Assembly: GCA_900550235.1 (NCBI GenBank)
Contig: URRQ01000027.1
Coordinates: forward strand, 1 to 31,982
Direction of reading: 5' to 3'
DNA: 31,982 nt
DNA from: an uncultured Lachnospiraceae bacterium
Lineage (GTDB): Bacteria > Bacillota > Clostridia > Lachnospirales > Lachnospiraceae
How positions within the stretch are numbered: position 1 is the stretch's first letter; the number at the start of each line of letters is the position of its first letter. The position numbers and the translations under genes were made by a program. Positions 14,202 to 19,951 of this stretch are shown here, in pieces. The notes under the pieces were generated by a model, which had not been told where the DNA came from, searched no databases, and worked only from the letters and a program-made list of their open reading frames with translations.

Positions 14202-16169
14202 ATGGACGAAAGAGACAGAAGAAGACCGGATGGAGCAAGAAGGCCAGACGGAGCAAGAAGACCGGACGGAGCAAGAAGACCGGACGGAGCAAGAAGATCA
14301 GATGGAGCAAGAAGACCGGACGGCACAAGAAAACCGAATAGACAGAATGTATCCGGAGCAGGAAGAAATACAGCAAATAGAAAACGCCGTAAGAAGAGAT
14401 CAAGGAGAAGAAGGCAACGTTCCTTAATACTGGGAATTCTTGTTTTGATTATATTAGCAGTTGGTATTTTGGGTTCAACATTAGTATGGAAAAAATACGG
14501 ACCATCTAAGACGCGGGCAGATTTGAAAGAATATTATGGAATAACGAGTGAAGACCAGCTTGCTGTAATTGTAAACAATGAGATTTTGGAATCAAAAGGA
14601 ATGGAAGTCGATGGCCAGATTTATCTTGAATATGCAGCAGTCAGAGACTACATCAACGGTAGATTTTACTGGGATCCAAATGAGAATTTACTGCTTTATG
14701 CCCTTCCGAATGATATGGTTTCAGTAGGAGTAGGAAGCAAAGAGTATTCCATTTCTAAAGATAAGAAGAGTAAAGACTATGTAATTTTAAAAACAGAGGG
14801 AAGCACAGCATATATTGCGCTTGATTTTATCAAAGAATATACGGATATCGAATATAAGAAGTTTGACAAAGAAGTCAGCCGAGTTGTGATCCAAACAGAT
14901 TGGAATAAGGTGAAGATTGCAGAAGTAAAGAAAGATTCGGAAGTAAGACGACTGGCAGGAGTAAAAAGTCCAATCTTGACAGATGTAAAGAAAAAAGAAA
15001 CAGTACATGTTATCGAGAACGAAGGAAAATGGAAAAAAGTTCGTACAGAAAACGGCTGTATTGGTTATATCATGGAAAAATATCTGAAGAAAGAAGAAAC
15101 CGTGAATTATGACAGAGCGTTTAAAGAAGAGGAATTTACCAGCATTAAGAAAGACTACACTATCAATCTTGCATGGCATCAGGTAACTTCAAAGACAGCA
15201 AACAATGGAGTTCTCAGCACGATAGCAAATACAAAAGGACTTACGACAATTTCTCCGACATGGTTTAGTATCAAAGATACAAAAGGTAATATTCAATCAA
15301 TCGCAAGTACGGATTATGTGAATTTTGCACATCAGGCTCAACTGGAAGTATGGGGGCTTGTAAGAAACTTTGATCCAATTGGCGGAGAGGGAATTTCTTC
15401 TTCGGAGGAAACTCATGAATTATTAAGCAGAACATCCAGCAGACAGACTCTTGTGAATCAATTGATATCAGAAGCGAAAAAAGTTGGGTTGGACGGAATT
15501 AATGTAGACTTTGAAACAGTAGCAGAAAAGACAGGTGAGCATTATATTCAGTTTATCCGTGAATTATCCATTGAATGTAGAAAAAATGGAATTGTGCTTT
15601 CAGTAGATAATTATGTGCCGAAAGGATATAATAAGCACTATTATAGGAAAGAACAAGGAATCGTTGCTGATTATGTCGTGATCATGGGATATGATGAGCA
15701 TTTTGGCGGTTCGCCTGAAAGCGGTTCGGTTGCGTCTATTGATTATGTAAAAGACGGAATCCAAGAAACATTAAAAGATGTTCCGGCAGAAAAAGTAATC
15801 AATGCGATGCCGCTTTATACAAGACTTTGGAAGGAAGTTCCGAAATCTGAAGCGGAGCTGGCAAAAGAAGCAGGAACAGAAGCGGCAAATTATCCAATGA
15901 AAGTTACAAGTGAAACGTATGCTATGAATAAAGCAAGACAGGTTGCAGAAAAAGCCGGTGGAAAATTCGAATGGGATGATAAGACAAAACAGTACTTTGC
16001 ACAGTGGGAGTCAGAAGGAGCTACATATAAGATGTGGCTGGAAGATGAAAAATCACTGGAAGAGAAGTTAAAAGTTATGAAGGAACATCATCTTGCAGGA
16101 GTGGCAACGTGGAAACTTGGATTTGAGAATGCAAGCGTTTGGGAATTGATTCTCAAATATGTGAATTAA
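14202..16169 (+). CDS. Membrane-anchored GH18 family protein with SH3-like domain (YaaH-like)
   Basis: This 655-residue protein probably acts on peptidoglycan or cortex glycans outside the membrane. In order it has: an Arg/Pro/Asp/Gly repeat tail (about 8-43), a very basic stretch (59-72), one membrane helix (about 74-95), a copper-amine-oxidase-N-like region (about 110-230), a bacterial SH3-like part (about 245-295, containing VHVIENEGKWKKVRTENGCIGYI), and a GH18 barrel (about 315-655). The GH18 catalytic motif DGINVDFE is complete, with D431, D436 and the acid E438. The closest known type is the spore-germination YaaH/YdhD glycosidase. AGGAGG lies before the ATG. Upstream are a promoter and tandem Spo0A-like boxes; downstream, a terminator overlapping the cwlD ribosome binding site. 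The cytoplasmic repeat tail is unusual. Confidence 0.85.
   Translation: MDERDRRRPDGARRPDGARRPDGARRPDGARRSDGARRPDGTRKPNRQNVSGAGRNTANRKRRKKRSRRRRQRSLILGILVLIILAVGILGSTLVWKKYGPSKTRADLKEYYGITSEDQLAVIVNNEILESKGMEVDGQIYLEYAAVRDYINGRFYWDPNENLLLYALPNDMVSVGVGSKEYSISKDKKSKDYVILKTEGSTAYIALDFIKEYTDIEYKKFDKEVSRVVIQTDWNKVKIAEVKKDSEVRRLAGVKSPILTDVKKKETVHVIENEGKWKKVRTENGCIGYIMEKYLKKEETVNYDRAFKEEEFTSIKKDYTINLAWHQVTSKTANNGVLSTIANTKGLTTISPTWFSIKDTKGNIQSIASTDYVNFAHQAQLEVWGLVRNFDPIGGEGISSSEETHELLSRTSSRQTLVNQLISEAKKVGLDGINVDFETVAEKTGEHYIQFIRELSIECRKNGIVLSVDNYVPKGYNKHYYRKEQGIVADYVVIMGYDEHFGGSPESGSVASIDYVKDGIQETLKDVPAEKVINAMPLYTRLWKEVPKSEAELAKEAGTEAANYPMKVTSETYAMNKARQVAEKAGGKFEWDDKTKQYFAQWESEGATYKMWLEDEKSLEEKLKVMKEHHLAGVATWKLGFENASVWELILKYVN
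14224..14331 (+). repeat. Six 18-bp tandem repeats encoding RRPDGA units
   Basis: Six consecutive copies of an 18-base unit related to GACCGGACGGAGCAAGAA fill this stretch without gaps. Copies three and four are identical; the others differ by one to four bases. Each copy encodes one RPDGAR-type hexapeptide in the cytoplasmic tail of the GH18 protein. Because the unit is a multiple of three, gain or loss of copies changes length without shifting the frame. Confidence 0.9.
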
Positions 16170-16180
16170 AAAGCTAGGAC

Positions 16181-16228
16181 AATCCCCTTGCAGCATATAC
16201 TAATGGTAAATGCTGTAGGGGGATTTTT
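16181..16228 (+). terminator. Terminator of the GH18 gene overlapping the cwlD ribosome binding site
   Basis: Arms 16181-16196 and 16210-16225 form a 16-bp stem with two G-U pairs around a 13-base loop, followed by TTT. The 3' arm contains the GGGGGA (16218-16223) that serves as ribosome binding site of cwlD. In a read-through transcript the hairpin would both end transcription and hide that site. Confidence 0.75.
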
Positions 16229-16912
16229 GTGTATCGGAAAATAAGAGTATCCATGTCGATTGTATTGCTGCTGTCTGCAGTATTGATTGGAAAGACCATG
16301 AGTGTGGTTGTATCGAGTGGGCATGTAGAAAAGGAGACAATGAAGAAAAGTGTCGTGATAGACGCAGGACACGGGGGAAGTGATCCGGGGAAAATTGGTG
16401 TAAATAAAAGTCTTGAGAAAGATATTAATTTACAAATTGCTTTGCAAGTGAAAGAAAAACTGGAGAAGAACAAGATTAAAGTGGTTATGACACGCGAAGA
16501 TGGAGAAAGTTTATCGTCAACAGATGCAACAAATCACAAAGCAGATGATATGAAAAAGAGAGTAAAAATCATCAACGAATCAGATGCATCTATAGCAGTG
16601 AGCATCCATCAAAACAGTTATTCGTCAGAAGAAGTAAAAGGTGCACAGGTATTTTATTATACACATTCAGAAGAGGGAAAAAAGATGGCCGAGATCATGC
16701 AGGAGAACTTTCGTTTGGCGAATCCTAGAAATAAACGTCAGGCAAAGGAAAACGGTACGTATTATATGTTGAAAAAGACAAAGATACCTACAATCATTGT
16801 GGAATGCGGATTTTTGAGTAACTGGGAAGAGGCAGAACTGTTAAATTCACCAGAATATCAAGATAAGATGGCGCAATTGATCTGTGATGGAATTGTAAAG
16901 ATTTTGCAATAG
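16229..16912 (+). CDS. cwlD: N-acetylmuramoyl-L-alanine amidase, CwlD-like
   Basis: This is a zinc amidase of the Amidase_3 family. CwlD removes peptide side chains from spore cortex peptidoglycan so that muramic-delta-lactam can form, which is needed for germination. The product is 227 residues with an N-terminal signal anchor (about 8-28). Zinc and catalytic residues are visible: H48 in VVIDAGHGGSDPG, E63 in EKDINLQ, H127 in SIHQNSYSS, and E192 in IIVECGFLSN. The start is GTG at 16229, five bases after GGGGGA; ATG at 16253 is an alternative with a poorer site and would shorten the anchor. The ribosome binding site lies in the 3' arm of the preceding terminator. A different Amidase_3 enzyme is possible, but size and motifs fit CwlD. 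Confidence 0.85.
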   Translation: MYRKIRVSMSIVLLLSAVLIGKTMSVVVSSGHVEKETMKKSVVIDAGHGGSDPGKIGVNKSLEKDINLQIALQVKEKLEKNKIKVVMTREDGESLSSTDATNHKADDMKKRVKIINESDASIAVSIHQNSYSSEEVKGAQVFYYTHSEEGKKMAEIMQENFRLANPRNKRQAKENGTYYMLKKTKIPTIIVECGFLSNWEEAELLNSPEYQDKMAQLICDGIVKILQ

Positions 16913-16963
16913 GAATTGTAATGAACTGTAATCAACTGTGGGGTTTTTTTTTGTTGGATTTGA

Positions 16964-16972
16964 TGTTATAAT
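16964..16972 (+). promoter_or_regulatory. Extended -10 promoter of the sua5 gene
   Basis: TGTTATAAT is an extended -10 element (TG-N-TATAAT). The -35 region (16944-16949) is only T residues. Transcription should begin at 16979-16980, the first base of the start codon, so the mRNA would be leaderless. Confidence 0.6.
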
Positions 16973-16979
16973 ACTCTCT

Positions 16980-18506
16980 ATGAAAACATTAATTAGAAAA
17001 ATCGATAAAAATCAAATAGACGAAGAGATTATGGAGCAAGCGGGTCTTATTTTGAAAGAAGGAGGACTTGTAGCATTTCCAACAGAAACAGTATATGGAC
17101 TAGGAGCTAATGCATTAGATGAAGAAGCTGCGAAAAAAACTTATGCGGCAAAAGGAAGACCTTCGGACAATCCGCTGATTGTGCATATTGCAGAACTTTC
17201 TTATTTAGATAAGGTGGCAGCAGTTATTCCGAAGAAAGCAATTGATTTGGCTGAGGCTTTTTGGCCGGGACCTTTGACTATGATCTTTAAGAAAACGGAC
17301 GTTGTACCATTTGGAACAACGGGAGGCTTGGATACGGTAGCAGTTCGAATGCCGGATGATGCAATTGCAAGAGCATTGATTCTGGCGGGTGGAGGCTATG
17401 TATCGGCTCCAAGCGCCAATACATCCGGAAGACCAAGCCCTACGACGGCAAAACATGTTGAGGAGGACATGGATGGTAAGATTGAGATGATATTGGACGG
17501 AGGAAGTGTGGATATCGGAGTAGAATCTACGATTGTCGATATGACGGTAGAACCACCGATGATTTTAAGACCGGGCGCTGTTACAAAAGAAATGTTAGAA
17601 GGTTGTATTGGTGAGATTCAGATTGATCGAGCTATTTTGGACGAGAACAGTACGGAGGCTCCAAAAGCTCCGGGAATGAAATATCGTCATTATGCGCCAA
17701 AAGCAGGACTTTCTATTGTAGAAGGAGAAGTGGAAGATGAGGTAAAGGCGATTAAGCAATTGTCTTATGATTTAAAGCGGCGTGGAAAAACAGCAGGAAT
17801 CATTGCCAGTACCGAGACTTTACAAGAATATACAAACGGAATTGTCAAGAATGTAGGTTCGCGATTAAGCCAAGGATCAATCGCCAAGAATTTATATCGT
17901 GTACTTCGAGAGTTTGATGATGAAGATGTAGATTATATTTATAGTGAGTCATTTGCTGCAGAAGGATTGATGGAAGCGGTAATGAACCGTTTGGAGAAGG
18001 CGGCAGGACATCAAGTACTTGATGCGAAGTCGATTGTTTCGTTACAAAAGTACAGAAGGATAGTTTTTGTAAGTACAACCGATAACTGCCGAGGCCCTAT
18101 GGCGGCAGAGATTTTGCGGAATCAAGATCTTGCGCAGGAATATGAAGTGGAATCGCGAGGAATGGTTGTTTTATTTCCGGAACCGGCAAATCAGAAGGCA
18201 GAGGCGATTATGAAGAGTCGGCAGATGACGCTTTGTAATCATGAAGCGGTGCAATTTGAAGAAAAAGACTTAGATGAAGATACGTTAGTTCTTACTATGG
18301 AAGAAGGACAAAAATGGAAAATCGTTTCCGAATATGAGTTTGTAAAGAACGTGTATACGTTGAGTGAATTTGTGGAGATTGATACGGAAATTCCGTCTCC
18401 GTATGGACAACCGCTTACGGAGTATGGAAAAGTATTTGAGATGCTACAGGAAATGATTGCAAAGCTTGTGGAAAGATTGAATGCAGAAGCTGAGAATAAG
18501 ATGTAA
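16980..18506 (+). CDS. ywlC: Threonylcarbamoyl-AMP synthase (Sua5/YwlC) fused to an inactive low-molecular-weight phosphatase domain
   Basis: Sua5 makes threonylcarbamoyl-AMP from Thr, bicarbonate and ATP for the t6A37 modification of ANN-decoding tRNAs. Residues 1-210 are the YrdC/Sua5 fold (VAFPTETVYGLGANA, AKGRPSDNPLIVH, SAPSANTSGRPSPT). Next comes the Sua5 linker APGMKYRHYAPKA and its C-terminal domain (to about 345). From about 360 to 508 there is a low-molecular-weight phosphatase (YwlE-type) fold. Its catalytic loop, normally CxxxxCRSP, reads STTDNCRGP, so the nucleophile Cys is Ser365 and the phosphate-binding Ser is Gly. The general acid Asp of the DPFG loop is Ser473. This domain should be inactive. 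ATG 16980 is chosen because family similarity begins there and a -10 element ends eight bases before; no ribosome binding site exists. upp follows after 16 bases. In B. subtilis ywlC and ywlE are separate neighbours near upp. Confidence 0.9.
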   Translation: MKTLIRKIDKNQIDEEIMEQAGLILKEGGLVAFPTETVYGLGANALDEEAAKKTYAAKGRPSDNPLIVHIAELSYLDKVAAVIPKKAIDLAEAFWPGPLTMIFKKTDVVPFGTTGGLDTVAVRMPDDAIARALILAGGGYVSAPSANTSGRPSPTTAKHVEEDMDGKIEMILDGGSVDIGVESTIVDMTVEPPMILRPGAVTKEMLEGCIGEIQIDRAILDENSTEAPKAPGMKYRHYAPKAGLSIVEGEVEDEVKAIKQLSYDLKRRGKTAGIIASTETLQEYTNGIVKNVGSRLSQGSIAKNLYRVLREFDDEDVDYIYSESFAAEGLMEAVMNRLEKAAGHQVLDAKSIVSLQKYRRIVFVSTTDNCRGPMAAEILRNQDLAQEYEVESRGMVVLFPEPANQKAEAIMKSRQMTLCNHEAVQFEEKDLDEDTLVLTMEEGQKWKIVSEYEFVKNVYTLSEFVEIDTEIPSPYGQPLTEYGKVFEMLQEMIAKLVERLNAEAENKM

Positions 18507-18522
18507 AAACAGGAGGAATAGT

Positions 18523-19152
18523 ATGTCAAAAGTACATGTAATGGATCATCCATTGATCAGTCATAAAATTAGTTTAATTCGAAGAGAAGATTTAGGTTCC
18601 AAAGATTTTCGTGAGATGATCAGCGAGATTGCAATGTTAATCTGCTATGAGGCAACAAGAGACTTGAAACTTCAGGACGTGCAGATTAAAACACCGATCT
18701 GTGAGATGACAGGTAAGGAGCTGGCAGGCAAGAAACTTGCGGTAGTGCCGATTCTTCGCGCCGGGCTTGGCATGGTAGAAGGGATGCTAGCTATGATTCC
18801 GGCAGCAAAAGTAGGACATATTGGATTATATCGTGATCCGGAGACGTTGGAAGCGGTAGAGTATTTTTGTAAATTACCGGTAGATTGCGAAGAACGAGAT
18901 GTGTTTGTTGTGGATCCGATGCTTGCAACCGGTGCGTCAAGCGTGGCGGCAGTACAGATGTTAAAAGATAAAGGCGTTAAAAATATTCGATTTTTATGTA
19001 TCATTGCGGCTCCGGAAGGAGTGAAACGCATGCAGGAAGCACATCCGGATGTGGACATTTATATCGGCGCTTTGGACGAAAAATTGAACGATCACGGATA
19101 TATTGTTCCTGGACTTGGAGATGCAGGAGACCGTATTTTCGGAACAAAATAA
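18523..19152 (+). CDS. upp: Uracil phosphoribosyltransferase
   Basis: Upp converts uracil and PRPP into UMP in pyrimidine salvage, in the cytoplasm. The 209-residue product shows the family sequence almost throughout: VPILRAGLGMVEGML, HIGLYRDPETL, the PRPP loop VVDPMLATGASSVAAV, and the C-terminal uracil-binding YIVPGLGDAGDRIFGTK. The start codon is set by AGGAGGAAT; an upstream in-frame ATG at 18481 lies inside the previous gene and has no such site. It is co-transcribed with the Sua5 fusion and the deaminase, so salvage of uracil and deoxycytidylate sits in one operon with tRNA modification. Confidence 0.97.
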   Translation: MSKVHVMDHPLISHKISLIRREDLGSKDFREMISEIAMLICYEATRDLKLQDVQIKTPICEMTGKELAGKKLAVVPILRAGLGMVEGMLAMIPAAKVGHIGLYRDPETLEAVEYFCKLPVDCEERDVFVVDPMLATGASSVAAVQMLKDKGVKNIRFLCIIAAPEGVKRMQEAHPDVDIYIGALDEKLNDHGYIVPGLGDAGDRIFGTK

Positions 19153-19173
19153 AGAACATGCGGAGGAAGAGAT

Positions 19174-19662
19174 ATGAGCTGTAAGAGAAAGGATTATATC
19201 ACCTGGGATGAATATTTTATGGGCGTTGCGCTTTTATCAGGAAAACGATCCAAGGATCCGAACACACAGGTAGGCTGTTGTATTGTAAGTCAGGATAATA
19301 AGATTCTATCTATGGGATATAATGGATTGCCAAAGGGCTGCTCGGATGACGAGTTCCCTTGGGAGAGAGAGGGGGAGAATCCTCTTGAAACCAAATATGT
19401 ATACACGGTGCATAGTGAACTGAATGCCATTTTGAATTATAGTGGTGGAAGCTTAGCCGGTGCCAAGCTATATGTATCGTTGTTCCCATGTAATGAATGT
19501 GCGAAGGCTATTATCCAGTCCGGCATCAAGGAAGTAGTGTATGATGAAGATAAGTACGCGGATACACCATCGGTGTTAGCATCAAAAAGAATGTTTGATG
19601 CTGCGGGAGTAAGGTATCATCAGTATCACAGAACCGGAAGAAAGATAGAGATTGAATTGTAA
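19174..19662 (+). CDS. dCMP deaminase family protein (ComEB-like)
   Basis: This is a zinc-dependent deaminase of the cytidine/deoxycytidylate family, most like dCMP deaminase, which supplies dUMP for thymidylate synthesis. It has 162 residues. The zinc site is H80 and E82 in VHSELNAI with C106 and C109 in PCNEC. The early KRSKDPNTQVGCCIV and GYNGLPKGC segments are typical of dCMP deaminases rather than tRNA or cytidine deaminases. GGAGGAAGAG precedes the ATG. It is the last gene of the operon; a weak A/T-rich hairpin (AAAAAAG/CTTTTTT at 19661-19681) follows. Enzymes on free bases or nucleosides cannot be excluded from sequence alone. Confidence 0.88.
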   Translation: MSCKRKDYITWDEYFMGVALLSGKRSKDPNTQVGCCIVSQDNKILSMGYNGLPKGCSDDEFPWEREGENPLETKYVYTVHSELNAILNYSGGSLAGAKLYVSLFPCNECAKAIIQSGIKEVVYDEDKYADTPSVLASKRMFDAAGVRYHQYHRTGRKIEIEL

Positions 19663-19689
19663 AAAAAGTGTGTCTTTTTTAAGTTTTTG

Positions 19690-19718
19690 TTGACAGACAG
19701 GGAAAGACAGCTTATAGT
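19690..19718 (+). promoter_or_regulatory. Promoter of the riboswitch-controlled ATPase operon
   Basis: TTGACA (19690-19695) and TATAGT (19713-19718) are 17 bases apart. Transcription would start just before the aptamer at about 19725. Confidence 0.8.
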
Positions 19719-19726
19719 TATTTTTG

Positions 19727-19819
19727 AATAAAAGGGAGTAACTGGCGTTTAGACGTTTGCGATGTCGTCAGTACGATGATTCATCATCCGTATCGTAATG
19801 AAACAGTGAGACTTTTATT
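19727..19819 (+). ncRNA. yybP-ykoY (manganese) riboswitch aptamer
   Basis: The conserved blocks are present in order: AAAAGGGAGTA (19730-19740), GTCGTCAGTACG (19764-19775) and AATGAAACAGTGAGAC (19797-19812). The closing stem P1 pairs AATAAAAG (19727-19734) with CTTTTATT (19812-19819). This class binds Mn2+ and controls manganese homeostasis genes. The 3' strand of P1 is also the 5' arm of the terminator that follows, so Mn2+ binding should break the terminator and switch the gene on. Confidence 0.85.
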
Positions 19820-19853
19820 GCATCATTTGTGTGCAATAGAGGTCTCTTTTTTT
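19808..19853 (+). terminator. Riboswitch expression-platform terminator
   Basis: Arms 19808-19822 and 19832-19846 form a 15-bp stem with two G-U pairs around a nine-base loop, then seven T residues. Eight bases of the 5' arm are shared with aptamer stem P1, so the two structures exclude each other. The remaining 98 bases to the start codon show no other element. Confidence 0.85.
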
Positions 19854-19951
19854 ATGCATAGTTGTCCATAGAGAATTCATAGTATTCCTGGGAAATTGGG
19901 GCATAATAAAAGAGACTGATGCACGGATAAGAAACGGAGGAGAAGTGAGAT

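Noticed and set aside
14224..14331. A CRISPR-like array
   Set aside because: The 18-base units touch without spacers and stay in the reading frame of the GH18 gene.
14137..14427. A Glu/Gln-rich repeat protein (TEQEDR units) in another frame
   Set aside because: It is the shadow of the RRPDGA repeat in the GH18 gene, has no ribosome binding site and ends inside that gene.
16913..16979. A terminator between cwlD and the Sua5 gene
   Set aside because: A run of nine T residues follows GGGG, but no convincing stem could be formed before it.
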